Shown here piece after piece: positions 1-11,575 of a DNA stretch of 64,000 nucleotides (within the stretch, counting starts at the first letter, position 1; each line of letters begins with the position of its first letter). The stretch covers positions 370,224-434,223 of the forward strand of contig JAUJOY010000002.1 in assembly GCA_030447385.1 (NCBI GenBank), read 5' to 3'. The position numbers and the translations under genes are program-made. The notes beneath the pieces are model-generated. The model saw only the letters and a program-made list of their open reading frames with translations, ran no database searches and was not told the origin of the DNA. The DNA comes from Mycobacteriales bacterium. Lineage in GTDB: Bacteria > Actinomycetota > Actinomycetes > Mycobacteriales > SCTD01.

Positions 1-1
1 C

Positions 2-193
2 GAGCACGAGATGTCGCTGGCCAACAACAGCCGTGACCTGCTCCTGCAGGTCGAGCGGGCCCTGGGCCGGCTCGACGCCGGGACGTACGGCCGGTGTGAG
101 AACTGCGGCAACCCGATCCCCAAGGCCCGGCTCCAGGCGTTCCCGAGGGTGACCTTGTGCGTGACCTGCAAGCAGCGTGAGGAGAGGCGCTGA
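2..193 (+). CDS. TraR/DksA-type zinc-finger protein, C-terminal part
   Basis: Only the last 63 residues are present; the frame is open to the left edge of the window. The visible part is the C-terminal zinc finger of the TraR/DksA family: CENC and, 17 residues later, CVTC (a CXXC-x17-CXXC arrangement), preceded by the helical lead-in EHEMSLANNSRDLL that normally ends the coiled coil. Family members bind RNA polymerase through the secondary channel and alter initiation; that role is inferred from the family, because the coiled-coil tip is outside the window. The stop overlaps the proposed CTG start of lspA, so the two genes look translationally coupled. An internal ATG at position 11 is not the real start. 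Confidence 0.9.
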   Translation, partial: EHEMSLANNSRDLLLQVERALGRLDAGTYGRCENCGNPIPKARLQAFPRVTLCVTCKQREERR

Positions 194-726
194 GCGACCA
201 GGCCCAGGTCGCCTCGGCGAGAGCTCCGGCGCGCCGTACGCCTCTGCTGGCCCTCGTCGCGGCCTTCGTCCTCGCGCTGGACGTGGCCACGAAGTCTCTC
301 GTGGTCGCCGAGCTGGAGGGCCGGCGGACGATCGAGCTGCTCGGCGGCCAGCTGCTCATCCGGGTGACCCGCAACTCGGGGGCGGCCTTCTCCTTCGCGG
401 AGGGCTACACGCTCCTGTTCACGCTCGTCGCCATCGGCGTGATCGTGGTGATCGTCCGCATCTCACGGCGGCTCTACAGCTCGGCGTGGGCGCTCAGCCT
501 CGGCCTGCTGCTCGGTGGAGCGACGGGCAACCTCCTCGACCGGCTGCTGCGCAGTCCCGGACCGGGCAGAGGAGCGGTCGTCGACTTCCTCGACTTCCAG
601 GTCTGGCCCAGCTTCAACGTCGCCGACAGCGGCATCGTCGTCGGCGGCGTGCTGGCCGTGGTGCTGTCGTTCCGCGGGCTCGAGGTGGACGGCACCCGAG
701 GAGGCCGCAGCTCGCAAGCCGCATGA
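190..726 (+). CDS. lspA: Lipoprotein signal peptidase (signal peptidase II)
   Basis: Inner-membrane aspartyl protease that removes the signal peptide of prolipoproteins after diacylglyceryl modification. From the CTG at 190 it is 178 aa with four hydrophobic segments. Conserved blocks are visible: DVATK (31-35, where DQxTK is usual), RNSGAAF (61-67), [10 protein letters not shown] and FNVADS; the two catalytic aspartates would be D117 and D146. Start choice: the first GTG (283) lies inside the conserved DVATK block and would delete the first membrane helix. The frame is closed by a TGA at 178-180. CTG 190 has a GAGGAG Shine-Dalgarno five bases upstream and overlaps the previous stop, so a rare CTG start is the best reading. 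Substrates in this window include the lipoproteins at 8.3-9.0 kb and LivK. Confidence 0.93.
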   Translation: MSDQAQVASARAPARRTPLLALVAAFVLALDVATKSLVVAELEGRRTIELLGGQLLIRVTRNSGAAFSFAEGYTLLFTLVAIGVIVVIVRISRRLYSSAWALSLGLLLGGATGNLLDRLLRSPGPGRGAVVDFLDFQVWPSFNVADSGIVVGGVLAVVLSFRGLEVDGTRGGRSSQAA

Positions 727-733
727 TGTACGC

Positions 734-1675
734 GTGAGCCAGCGCCGGTCCCTGCCCGTCCCCGAAGGGCTCGACGGGATGCGACTGGACGCCGCCATCA
801 GCCGGCTGTTCGGCGTGTCCCGCACGGCGGCGGCGGACCTGGTCGGCACCGGCGCGGCCAGCCTGGACGGCCAGGTGAGCACCAAGAGCGAGCGCGTGAC
901 CACCGGCGCCGTGCTCGACGTCGACCTGCCCGATCCGCCGAAGCCGCCCGGCGTGGAGCCGGGCCCGGTCGAGCACCTGAGCGTGGTCCACGCCGACGAC
1001 GACCTGCTCGTCGTGGACAAGCCGGTCGGGGTCGCCGCGCACCCCAGTCCTGGCTGGGAGGGGCCGACGGTGCTCGGCGGCCTGGCCGCGGCCGGGCATC
1101 GCGTGAGCACGAGCGGAGCGGAGGAGCGGCAAGGCATCGTCCACCGGCTCGACGTCGGCACGAGCGGGCTGATGGTCGTCGCCAGGAGCGAGCGCGCCTA
1201 CACCGTCCTCAAGGACGCCTTCCGGGAACGGACGGTCGACAAGCGCTACCACGCCCTCGTGCAGGGCCACCCCGACCCGTCGAGCGGCACCATCGACGCG
1301 CCGATCGACCGCCACCCGAGCTCGGCGTACCGGTTCGCCGTCGTGGCCGGCGGTCGGGACAGCGTCACGCACTACGAGACGATCGAGGCGTTCCGGCACG
1401 CGTCGCTGCTCGAGGTCCACCTGGAGACCGGCCGCACCCACCAGATCCGCGTGCACATGGCGGCGGTGCGGCACCCGTGCGTGGGCGACGTCACGTACGG
1501 GGCGGACCCGACGCTCTCGCGCAAGCTCGGACTGGAGCGGCAGTGGCTGCATGCGGTGCGGCTGTCGTTCGCCCACCCCGCAGACGGGAGCTGGGTGAGC
1601 TTCGACAGCGCCTACCCGGAGGACCTGCGGCGCGCGCTGGAGCGGGTCGCGGAGGCCGACGGCGGCCGGCTGTGA
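734..1675 (+). CDS. RluA/RluD-family 23S rRNA pseudouridine synthase
   Basis: Converts specific uridines of large-subunit rRNA to pseudouridine. The 313-aa product has an N-terminal S4 RNA-binding domain (about residues 10-75, with [20 protein letters not shown]) followed by the RluA-type catalytic domain. The catalytic aspartate is D140 in [23 protein letters not shown] later in the protein is the second family signature. The GTG at 734 lies seven bases after the lspA stop, and lspA-rluD is a conserved actinobacterial pair. Length and motifs fit RluD (23S positions near 1911-1917), but the exact target positions cannot be read from the sequence. A longer in-frame start upstream would run into lspA and adds no homologous residues. 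Confidence 0.93.
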   Translation: MSQRRSLPVPEGLDGMRLDAAISRLFGVSRTAAADLVGTGAASLDGQVSTKSERVTTGAVLDVDLPDPPKPPGVEPGPVEHLSVVHADDDLLVVDKPVGVAAHPSPGWEGPTVLGGLAAAGHRVSTSGAEERQGIVHRLDVGTSGLMVVARSERAYTVLKDAFRERTVDKRYHALVQGHPDPSSGTIDAPIDRHPSSAYRFAVVAGGRDSVTHYETIEAFRHASLLEVHLETGRTHQIRVHMAAVRHPCVGDVTYGADPTLSRKLGLERQWLHAVRLSFAHPADGSWVSFDSAYPEDLRRALERVAEADGGRL

Positions 1676-1720
1676 GGGGCTGGGGAACGGGCGGTGGAGT
1701 GGGCGCTGAAGCCTGGGACG

Positions 1721-1768
1721 CCGTGCCCGGCGCTGGCACGGGCGCCGTGCCCGGCGCTGGGACGGGCG
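1721..1768 (+). repeat. Two-copy 24-bp tandem repeat before a membrane-protein gene
   Basis: Two adjacent 24-base units (1721-1744 and 1745-1768) differ at a single position. Each contains a small dyad, GTGCC-N7-GGCAC in the first copy, so each can fold into a hairpin. The repeat ends eight bases before the GTG start at 1776 and would lie in the untranslated leader or act as a weak terminator after the pseudouridine synthase gene. Confidence 0.6.
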
Positions 1769-1775
1769 CTGCCCG

Positions 1776-2594
1776 GTGAGCCTGCGCGATCTCGACGACC
1801 GGTTCGCCGCCAGCGGCCCGCTCGGCCTCGTCCGCGAGGTGCCTCAGCTCGGGCTGCTGGTGGTCACCGCCGTCTTCCTGGCCGGCAGCGCCGCCGCGCT
1901 GACCCTGCGCGAGGACGCGGCACGCCCCACGTCTGCGCGGGAGCAGCCGGGAGCGCCGGGGCTGCTGACCGAGCTCGGGCCGCCCGTCGGCAGCAGCGTC
2001 GAGGAGCACCTCGCCGGCGCGCGCGAGCGTGCCCTCGGCGCCGCACGCAGCGATCCGCGGGGACGTCACCTCGCGCTGGTCAGCCTGCGCGACGAGCAGC
2101 CCCCGGCCCGGGTCCAGCAGCTGCTCACGCGCAGCTCGCTTCTCGCCCGGCGGCTCTACCTGCGGGCACCGGTGGCCGGTGAGCTGGTCGACGTCCTGCC
2201 CGTGGACGTCGACGGGGAGGTGCTCAGCCCCGTGCGTCGGGAGCTGGCGCAGGCCGCACAGCGCAAGGCAGACGAGCAGCGGGAGTTCACCTCGCTCGCC
2301 GGCTCCATCGACCCCGGCACCGCCGAGGAGCGGGAGTTCCGGGCCTTCTACGAGGCGGCCGCCCGCACCGCCGGGGAGGAGGCCGCCGTCTACCGGGGGA
2401 CGTGCGCCTGCGTCTTCGCGGTCGTCGTCGAGGGGACCGCTCGGCAGCTGGCCGACCTCGCCGCGGTCCCCGAGGTCCGGGGGGTGGAGCTGGCAGCACG
2501 GGGCGCCGCGCTGGAGGACCTGCAGATCGCCCCGCTGCCGCCCGACGTGACGGGTGTCGTGCAGGCTCCGGCGCAGGTTCCGGACAAGCCGTGA
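1776..2594 (+). CDS. Membrane-anchored protein of unknown function
   Basis: 272 aa from the GTG at 1776. One membrane segment is evident near the N-terminus (about residues 25-44, LGLLVVTAVFLAGSAAAL), after a short positively charged cytoplasmic stretch; the rest is hydrophilic and probably faces outside. The C-terminal half alternates Ala/Glu/Arg-rich helices with a hydrophobic strand (CACVFAVVVEG), which suggests a folded extracytoplasmic domain, but I recognise no family. No convincing Shine-Dalgarno is seen and the start follows a 24-bp repeat. Its stop overlaps the GTG of the following acetyltransferase (GTGA), so the two are likely co-translated. Codon use matches the neighbours, and I see no sign of transfer. 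Confidence 0.75.
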   Translation: MSLRDLDDRFAASGPLGLVREVPQLGLLVVTAVFLAGSAAALTLREDAARPTSAREQPGAPGLLTELGPPVGSSVEEHLAGARERALGAARSDPRGRHLALVSLRDEQPPARVQQLLTRSSLLARRLYLRAPVAGELVDVLPVDVDGEVLSPVRRELAQAAQRKADEQREFTSLAGSIDPGTAEEREFRAFYEAAARTAGEEAAVYRGTCACVFAVVVEGTARQLADLAAVPEVRGVELAARGAALEDLQIAPLPPDVTGVVQAPAQVPDKP

Positions 2595-3052
2595 CGCTGC
2601 ACGTACGCCTCGCCCAACCCGCGGAGCTGCCCGCGGTGTACGCGCTGCGCCACGAGGTGTTCGTGGTGGGCCAGGCTGTGCCCGAGGAGCTGGAGCGCGA
2701 CGCGCTGGACGCCGTCGCGGACCACGCCGTCGCCCTGCTGGACGGGACGGTCGTGGGCACCGGGCGTCTCGTCGACGGCCGGATCGACGTCGACGGCCGG
2801 CTCGTCCCGGCGACGCGAGGACAGGTCGGCACGATCGGTCGGATGGCGGTGGCACAGGCACACCGCGGCAGCGGAGCCGGACGGGCTCTGCTCGACCTGC
2901 TGGTCGCGAGGGCTGCCGAGCAGGGCTTGCCCGAGGTCGAGCTGCACGCACAGGTGCACGCCCGGAGCTTCTACGAGCGGGCGGGCTTCGTGGCCCACGG
3001 ACCGACCTATGACGAGGCCGGGATCGAGCACGTGGGCATGCGCCGGCGGTAG
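2591..3052 (+). CDS. GNAT-family N-acetyltransferase (ElaA-like)
   Basis: 153-aa acyl-CoA-dependent N-acetyltransferase. Motif A, the pyrophosphate-binding loop, is visible as RMAVAQAHRGSGAGRALL, and the C-terminal FYERAGF is the usual motif B segment. The N-terminal LRHEVFVVGQAVPEELERD resembles the ElaA subgroup (RxxVFVxEQ..). Substrate unknown. GTG 2591 overlaps the stop of the membrane protein by the GTGA arrangement; longer in-frame candidates upstream lie inside that gene and carry no recognisable sequence. It converges with the aldo/keto reductase, leaving only 11 bases between the stops. Confidence 0.88.
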   Translation: MTLHVRLAQPAELPAVYALRHEVFVVGQAVPEELERDALDAVADHAVALLDGTVVGTGRLVDGRIDVDGRLVPATRGQVGTIGRMAVAQAHRGSGAGRALLDLLVARAAEQGLPEVELHAQVHARSFYERAGFVAHGPTYDEAGIEHVGMRRR

Positions 3053-3063
3053 CCCGCGGCGGC

Positions 3064-3870
3064 TCAGGCCCGCCTGGCCAGCCCGTCCAGGGCCGCCATC
3101 TCGGCCTCGATCAGGACGAGCCCGTCCACGTCGGCGTTCTCGCGGATCCGCTGCTCGCGGGTGGACTTCGGGATCGCGACGACGCCGTGCTGCACCTGCC
3201 AGGAGACCAGGACCTGCGCCGGTGTCGCCCCGTGCCGCTTGGCGATCTGCGCGACGACCGGCGCCTGCAGGGTGCCGCCCTTGAGGCCGCTGTAGCCCTC
3301 GACGACGATGCCCCGCTCGCGGTGCCCGTCGAGCAGCGCCGCGTCATAGAGGTAGGGGCTCCACTTGATCTGGTTGACCGCCGGCTGGACGCCGGTCGCG
3401 TCGGCGAGCTCGTCGATCTGCGCCAGTGTGAAGTTGCTGACTCCGATGTCGCGGACGAGGCCGTCCTGCTGGGCGCGGACGAACTCGCGCCACAGCTCGA
3501 GGTCGGCCTGTCCGGGCCAGTGGATCAGCCAGAGGTCGACGACGTCCGTGCCGAGCTTCTGCAGGCTCTGCTCGAGGGTGGCCCTCGGCGGCGCGTCGTG
3601 ATCTGGAGGCAGCTTGGTGGTCACGAAGACCTTCTCGCGAGGCAAGCCGCTCGCCAGCAGCCCGGCACCGACCTCGCGCTCGTTGCGGTAGATCGTCGCG
3701 GTGTCCAGGTGCCGGTAGCCCAGAGCCAGGGCGGTCGCTGTGGCCGTGGTGGCCTCCGCTCCGCTCAGCTGCCAGGTACCGAAGCCGACGAGCGGCATCG
3801 CGGCGCCGCTGGGCAGTGGTGCGGCAGTCCGGGGGATGGCGGGCAGGGTCTCGGTCGGGTTCTGGGCCAT
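3064..3870 (-). CDS. Aldo/keto reductase
   Basis: 268-aa NADPH-dependent aldo/keto reductase with a single TIM-barrel domain. The catalytic tetrad is visible: D in HLDTATIY with the following tyrosine, K in TTKLPPDH and H in LIHWP; IPKSTREQRIREN is the C-terminal NADP-binding segment. It resembles the 2,5-diketo-gluconate reductase group, but the substrate cannot be assigned. The ATG at 3870 has an AGGAG seven bases upstream; a longer frame to 4194 carries no related sequence. The start codon lies inside a nested inverted repeat (3868-3914), so translation or transcription may be controlled there. It is divergent from dnaE. Confidence 0.92.
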   Translation of the reverse strand: MAQNPTETLPAIPRTAAPLPSGAAMPLVGFGTWQLSGAEATTATATALALGYRHLDTATIYRNEREVGAGLLASGLPREKVFVTTKLPPDHDAPPRATLEQSLQKLGTDVVDLWLIHWPGQADLELWREFVRAQQDGLVRDIGVSNFTLAQIDELADATGVQPAVNQIKWSPYLYDAALLDGHRERGIVVEGYSGLKGGTLQAPVVAQIAKRHGATPAQVLVSWQVQHGVVAIPKSTREQRIRENADVDGLVLIEAEMAALDGLARRA

Positions 3871-3914
3871 GGCAGGCTCCTGCCCCTCCGGAAGGGGCCA
3901 CACGCCCTGCCATG
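3868..3914 (-). promoter_or_regulatory. Nested inverted repeat over the aldo/keto reductase start codon
   Basis: An outer perfect 9-bp inverted repeat (CATGGCAGG at 3868-3876, CCTGCCATG at 3906-3914) encloses an inner hairpin (GCCCCT-CCGGA-AGGGGC, 3882-3898). In the reductase mRNA the AUG would be in the outer stem and the AGGAG Shine-Dalgarno in the bulge between the stems. It could be an RNA structure limiting initiation, or a DNA operator for a dimeric repressor shared with the dnaE promoter region. Confidence 0.55.
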
Positions 3915-4051
3915 AGCCAGCTTGGCCGCGCCGGTGCGTCGTGCCGGGTTCCTGTCGGTCCCGCATGGCAGAGTTCAGGTCGCACAGCACGGCCCGCCTT
4001 CCCCTCGGACCGACGCTGACCGTTGGCGTACGCACCCTGGAGAGCGCAGCC

Positions 4052-7590
<3,539 letters not shown>

Positions 7591-7594
<4 letters not shown>

Positions 7595-8316
7595 TGGAGG
7601 ACATGACAGAGCGCGTGATCCGCTCGGCCGACCCGTCCGGTGATGCGCAGCCGGGCCCTGCGCGCGGCGCGGCGACCGGCATGGCCGAGATGCAGCTGTG
7701 CGCGGGCACGTTGACGGTTGAGCACCCGGACCAGGTGCTCCTCGACTACCTCGATGTGCGCAACGGCTACGCCTACCCGGCCTACGACACGCTGCGCACC
7801 AACGGCTCGGCCGAGCTGGTCGACGGCGACCTGCTGGCGCCGATGCTGATCGGCGCCCACATCGACAACGGGCGCTTCGCGCTGCTGCGCGAGATGCTGC
7901 CGGCGCTCGAGGCGGTGGCCGAGCTGCCCGCTGTTCAGCTGCAGGGCGCCGACGACGACCACGTGCTGTGCGTGGCCGGGCTGTTCGGGATCCTCGACGA
8001 GCCGCGCTACGCCGGCCGCGGCATCCGCGGCACGATCGTGAGCAAGGTGCTCCACCGCAAGCGGCCCGAGCTGGTGCCGATCTACGACTCGCGCATCTTC
8101 GAGGCCTACACCGCGCCCGGGGTGATCCCCCGGGCCACCGACCGCTCATGGCAGCACTTCATGGCGCTGCTGTGCAGCCAGATGCGCGACGACCTGCAGG
8201 CCGAGGAACCGGCCTTCGCCGCGCTCGAGAAGCTCGCCGCCGACGCGGGCGCCCCGGTCACGCGGCTGCGCATCCTCGACATCCTGGTCTGGCGCACCGC
8301 CGACGCCTGGCACTGA
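7591..8316 (+). CDS. Protein of unknown function coupled to dnaE (DUF6308-like)
   Basis: 241 aa; I do not recognise a biochemical function. It resembles actinobacterial proteins of the DUF6308 type, a family call I make with limited certainty. The core block FGILDEPRYAGRGIRGTIVSKVL followed by KRPELVPIYDSRIFEAY is helical and looks like a compact globular domain; the first 25-30 residues are low-complexity. Its ATG overlaps the dnaE stop, so the two are probably translated together, which hints at a DNA-related role but is only context. ATGs at 7591, 7594 and 7603 are all in frame; 7591 is preferred because of the ATGA overlap. Confidence 0.75.
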
Positions 8317-8345
8317 CGGCGGCCGCCCCTCGGCCCCGGGTGGCG

Positions 8346-8969
8346 TCAGGCCGTGGTTCTGGCCCGGTCGACCAGCAGCAGCGCCAGGGACGTGGCCACC
8401 TGCGGGTCGGCTCGAGGACGGTCCCCGTACGCGAGCAACCAGGTGTTGCGCCCCTGGCGGAAGCGCAGGGTCACCAGCTCGCCCGCCGCGCCGCCCGGCA
8501 GCGGCTGGCGGCGGGCCTGCGCGGCCTCGCCGATGACCGGCACCGGCACCGGCTCGCCGGCCGACGCCGCGAGATCCCCGTCCAGGTCGGCCCTGGCGCC
8601 CGCCGACGCGGCGAACTGGGTGACGACCACGGACAGCACCCGGGGGCTGCTCGGGTCGGCGTACTGCGCCACGTAGGCGCTCTGGAAGCCGTTCCTGCCC
8701 AGGGCTGCGGCCGCGGCAGCCGGGTCCGCGGAGTAGGCGGCCACCGCCGCCGCATCGCGCTTTCCGCTGCCGGTCAGCAGCGGAAGCATCCCCTCCGGCA
8801 CCTCATCCAGCGCGGGCACCAGCGCGGTGAGCGGGTCGGACGGAAGGGCGATCTCGGGCTCCGCGGGAGCCGGAGGTACCCGCAGCGCCGGGTCCTGCTC
8901 GGTGCACGCCGTCAGGCTCGCGGCGGCGAGCAGCACGACCGCTGCCGTCCTTCGGGCAGAGAGCGCCAT
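8346..8969 (-). CDS. Lipoprotein of unknown function
   Basis: 207 aa. The N-terminus is a lipoprotein signal: MALSARR, a hydrophobic run, then the lipobox LTAC with the cysteine at about residue 22, so the mature protein would be anchored to the outer face of the membrane after Lgt and LspA processing. The mature part begins with a Pro/Ala-rich spacer and contains two beta-rich stretches (SPRVLSVVVTQFA and GELVTLRFRQGRNTWLLAYG) reminiscent of small extracytoplasmic sensor or DUF domains; no family is assigned. The ATG lies seven bases downstream of a TAGGCT -10 element with no Shine-Dalgarno, so the mRNA is probably leaderless. Confidence 0.85.
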   Translation of the reverse strand: MALSARRTAAVVLLAAASLTACTEQDPALRVPPAPAEPEIALPSDPLTALVPALDEVPEGMLPLLTGSGKRDAAAVAAYSADPAAAAAALGRNGFQSAYVAQYADPSSPRVLSVVVTQFAASAGARADLDGDLAASAGEPVPVPVIGEAAQARRQPLPGGAAGELVTLRFRQGRNTWLLAYGDRPRADPQVATSLALLLVDRARTTA

Positions 8970-8976
8970 GCCGGCA

Positions 8977-8982
8977 AGCCTA
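8977..8982 (-). promoter_or_regulatory. Leaderless -10 element for the lipoprotein gene
   Basis: TAGGCT on the minus strand, seven bases before the ATG at 8969. A TANNNT hexamer this close puts the transcription start at the start codon. Confidence 0.6.
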
Positions 8983-9058
8983 GGACCCACCGGCTCCCGG
9001 AGGGGCCGCACACGTGCGGCCCGGGCGGGCCGCAGCACCCTGCTCGGGCGGAGGGCGG

Positions 9059-9064
9059 CACGAT
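9059..9064 (+). promoter_or_regulatory. Possible leaderless -10 element
   Basis: CACGAT, six bases before the GTG at 9071. It keeps the A and final T of the TANNNT pattern but lacks the first T, so this is a weaker case than the others in the window. Confidence 0.35.
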
Positions 9065-9070
9065 GGTCGC

Positions 9071-9640
9071 GTGAGCACCTCGTGGTCCGACTCGGACACC
9101 CGCACAAGGCCGGTCTCGGGCACCGCTTTCGGCCGGCCGTACGCGCTGGTCGAGCCCGCCTCTCCGCCGGTGCAGGAGGACGTGAAGGTCGGTCTGCTCA
9201 CGCTGGTCGTCACCGTGCTGGTGGGCGCACCTGTGGGACTGGCCTGGGCGGCGGTTGCGCCTCACGTGAAGGTGGTCGTCGTCGGGCAGCAGGTCAACCT
9301 GGTCGAGGCCTACGGCGACGGGTTCATCGCCGCAGACGCGTACTTCCTCGCCGCGACGCTGCTCGCCGGCGTTCTCGGCGGCCTGATCGCCTGGCGGCTG
9401 GCCGCCGCGCACGGGCCGGTCGTGGTGTTCGCCCTCACCGGCGGTGGCCTGATCGCGGCCTACGTGGCGATGACCGTGGGGGAGCAGGTCGGCCTCGACG
9501 CGCTGCGCTCTGCCGTACGCGCCGGTGGACAGGGGATGTTCGAGCTCAACCTGGAGCTGAAGTCCCAGGCGGCGCTGGTCGGGTGGCCACTCGGGTCGTT
9601 GCTGGCCTACCTCGGCGCCTCCCTGGCCCGGGGACGCTGA
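9071..9640 (+). CDS. Four-helix membrane protein of unknown function
   Basis: 189 aa from GTG 9071. Four membrane segments are visible at roughly residues 36-58, 88-110, 115-138 and 162-182, with a short outside loop carrying a conserved-looking VVVGQQVNLVEAYGDGF stretch between the first two. This topology recurs in actinobacterial membrane proteins of unknown function (possibly the DUF2567 group; not certain). No Shine-Dalgarno is seen; a weak -10-like hexamer six bases upstream suggests a leaderless transcript. It converges with the LON-domain gene, with nine bases between the stops. Confidence 0.75.
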   Translation: MSTSWSDSDTRTRPVSGTAFGRPYALVEPASPPVQEDVKVGLLTLVVTVLVGAPVGLAWAAVAPHVKVVVVGQQVNLVEAYGDGFIAADAYFLAATLLAGVLGGLIAWRLAAAHGPVVVFALTGGGLIAAYVAMTVGEQVGLDALRSAVRAGGQGMFELNLELKSQAALVGWPLGSLLAYLGASLARGR

Positions 9641-9649
9641 GCAGGACGG

Positions 9650-10321
9650 TCAGTTGGGGCTGACCGGCCCGCGGGTCAGCTCGGGAGCCGGCGTCGCCCC
9701 CAGCGCACGCAGCAGCGTGACCTCCCGGCGCAGCAGCGACAGCTCTGCCCGCAGCCGCGCGGTCCCGTCCTCCGCGGCCAGCAGCGCCTGCCGGTCCTCG
9801 AGGTCCACGACCACGCTGGCCGCGATGACGTAGCCCAGGACGAGGCTGCTGTCCGGGAGGTCCGGCGAGGACGCCTCCCGTCCGCCCGCTTCCTCGAGCG
9901 CGGCCAGGTAGTCCAGGAAGGCCGCGCGCACCGCCCGGTCGAGCAGCGGAGCCTCCTCGGCCGGGCCCATGTCGTCGGGCAGCCACTGCACCCTGCCGGT
10001 GAGGTAGGGCCCGCTCGGCTCGAGCCCGGTCAGCCGGAAGCGCTCCGCCCCGGTCGTGAGGATGTCGAAGCGCCCGTCCTCGTGGCTGTCCACCCGTCGC
10101 ACCCGCGCGACGCAGCCCACCTCGTGCAGCGCCGTCACGCCGCCAGCCCCCACCTCGCGGCCCGACCGGATCGCGACGACCCCGAAACGCCGCTGCTCCT
10201 CGGGCAGCTCGAGCAGCTCGGTCATGAGCAGGCGGTAGCGCTCCTCGAACACGTGCAGGGGCAGCAGGAGGCCGGGCAGCAGCACGAGGCCCAGCGGGAA
10301 CAGCGGGAGCCGGTCGGGCAC
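9650..10321 (-). CDS. LON substrate-binding domain protein
   Basis: 223-aa stand-alone LON N-terminal (PUA-like) domain without the AAA+ ATPase or serine protease parts. RLPLFPLGLVLLPGLLLPLHVFEERYRLL is the standard opening of the fold and LHEVGCVARV the conserved middle strand. Stand-alone forms may act in substrate recognition or protein quality control; this is unproven. The GTG at 10321 is seven bases after a TAGCCT element with no Shine-Dalgarno, so it is probably leaderless. It is divergent from hisC; in many actinobacteria this gene neighbours hisD, which is absent here. Confidence 0.88.
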   Translation of the reverse strand: MPDRLPLFPLGLVLLPGLLLPLHVFEERYRLLMTELLELPEEQRRFGVVAIRSGREVGAGGVTALHEVGCVARVRRVDSHEDGRFDILTTGAERFRLTGLEPSGPYLTGRVQWLPDDMGPAEEAPLLDRAVRAAFLDYLAALEEAGGREASSPDLPDSSLVLGYVIAASVVVDLEDRQALLAAEDGTARLRAELSLLRREVTLLRALGATPAPELTRGPVSPN

Positions 10322-10328
10322 GCGCTCG

Positions 10329-10334
10329 AGGCTA
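10329..10334 (-). promoter_or_regulatory. Leaderless -10 element for the LON-domain gene
   Basis: TAGCCT on the minus strand, seven bases before the GTG at 10321; no Shine-Dalgarno sits between. Confidence 0.6.
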
Positions 10335-10378
10335 CGGGCGTACGCCGCCGCGCGCCTCGGGAGCGGACGCGCCGCCAC

Positions 10379-10384
10379 TACGCT
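10379..10384 (+). promoter_or_regulatory. Probable -10 element of the his operon
   Basis: TACGCT, 45 bases before the hisC GTG, in the 108-bp divergent gap. Together with the GAGGAG at 10416-10421 it gives a leader of about 38 bases. No clear -35 is seen. Confidence 0.45.
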
Positions 10385-10429
10385 GAGCCCTCCCCGCCCG
10401 TGGAGCCAGCCAGCCGAGGAGCCTTCGCC

Positions 10430-11575
10430 GTGCCGACCCGCACCGACGCCCGCAGCGCGCTCGGCGGTCAGGTCGGGCGCTCGCTGCCGGTGCGCAGCGA
10501 CCTTCGGGGGCGCTCGCCGTACGGCGCCCCGCAGGTCGGCGCGGCCGGCGTGGGCGACGTCATCGCGCTCAACGTCAACGAGAACCCCTACCCGCCCTCG
10601 CCGGCGCTCGTCGCCGACCTGGCGGCGGCGGTCGCAGCGGCCGCGACGACGCTGCACCGCTACCCGGACCGGGAGGCGCTCGAGCTGCGCGGCGACCTGG
10701 CGGCCTACCTCTCGGCCCGGACCGGCGTGCCTTTGGACATCGGGCAGCTGTGGGCCGCCAACGGCTCCAACGAGGTCCTGCAGCAGGTCTGCCAGGCCTT
10801 TGGCGGTCCCGGCCGGGTGGCCCTCGGCTTCGAGCCCTCCTACTCCATGCACCCGCTGCTGTCCGCCGGGACCAGCACCGCCTGGGTCAGCGAGCGGCGG
10901 GCCGAGGACTTCACGCTGTCCGCGGACGCGGCGGTCGCGGCCGTCGAGCGCCACCGCCCGGCGATCACCTTCCTGACGACGCCCAACAACCCGACCGGGA
11001 CAGCCACCGGGCTCGACGTCGTCGACGCGGTGTGTGCGGCCAGCGACGGGGTCGTCGTGGTCGACGAGGCCTACGCGGAGTTCACCGCGGCGCCCAGCGC
11101 GGTCACGCTGCTCGACCGCCACCCCCACCTGATCGTCAGCCGCACGATGAGCAAGGCCTTCGCCCTGGCCGGCGCACGGCTCGGCTACCTCGCGGCGGCT
11201 CCCGAGGTCGTCGAGGTCCTGCGCCTGGTGCGCCTGCCCTACCACCTGTCGGGGCTGACCCAGGCTGCCGCGCGCGTGGCGCTCGCCCACGCCGGCGAGC
11301 TGCTGGTCACCGTGGAGGCCGTACGCGCGCAGCGCGACCGCATGGTGCGCGAGATCCGGGAGGCCGGCCTGCAGGTCGTGCCGACCGAGGCCAACTTCCT
11401 GCTGTTCGGCCCCTTCGCGCAGCCCGCCGCCGTGTGGCAGTCGCTGCTGGACCGCGGCGTGCTCGTCCGCGACGTGTCCGCTGGGCCCGGGCTCGAGGGC
11501 TGGCTGCGGGTCAACGCCGGCACCCCCGCGGAGACGACGGCGTTCCTGGACGCACTGCGAGAGGTTCTGGGGTGA
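10430..11575 (+). CDS. hisC: Histidinol-phosphate aminotransferase
   Basis: PLP-dependent class II aminotransferase, 381 aa, converting imidazole-acetol phosphate to histidinol phosphate. Visible are the substrate-binding [11 protein letters not shown], the cofactor-binding [17 protein letters not shown] and the Schiff-base lysine K242 in [19 protein letters not shown] 10430 is chosen because GAGGAG lies eight bases upstream; an in-frame GTG at 10400 has no such site. It heads a tight operon with hisB (GTGA overlap). In many actinobacteria hisD precedes this gene; here the upstream 108 bp hold no trace of it. Confidence 0.97.
   Translation: MPTRTDARSALGGQVGRSLPVRSDLRGRSPYGAPQVGAAGVGDVIALNVNENPYPPSPALVADLAAAVAAAATTLHRYPDREALELRGDLAAYLSARTGVPLDIGQLWAANGSNEVLQQVCQAFGGPGRVALGFEPSYSMHPLLSAGTSTAWVSERRAEDFTLSADAAVAAVERHRPAITFLTTPNNPTGTATGLDVVDAVCAASDGVVVVDEAYAEFTAAPSAVTLLDRHPHLIVSRTMSKAFALAGARLGYLAAAPEVVEVLRLVRLPYHLSGLTQAAARVALAHAGELLVTVEAVRAQRDRMVREIREAGLQVVPTEANFLLFGPFAQPAAVWQSLLDRGVLVRDVSAGPGLEGWLRVNAGTPAETTAFLDALREVLG

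Noticed and set aside
3912-4019. 36-codon frame upstream of dnaE
   Set aside because: No Shine-Dalgarno, starts inside the palindrome arm, no recognisable product.
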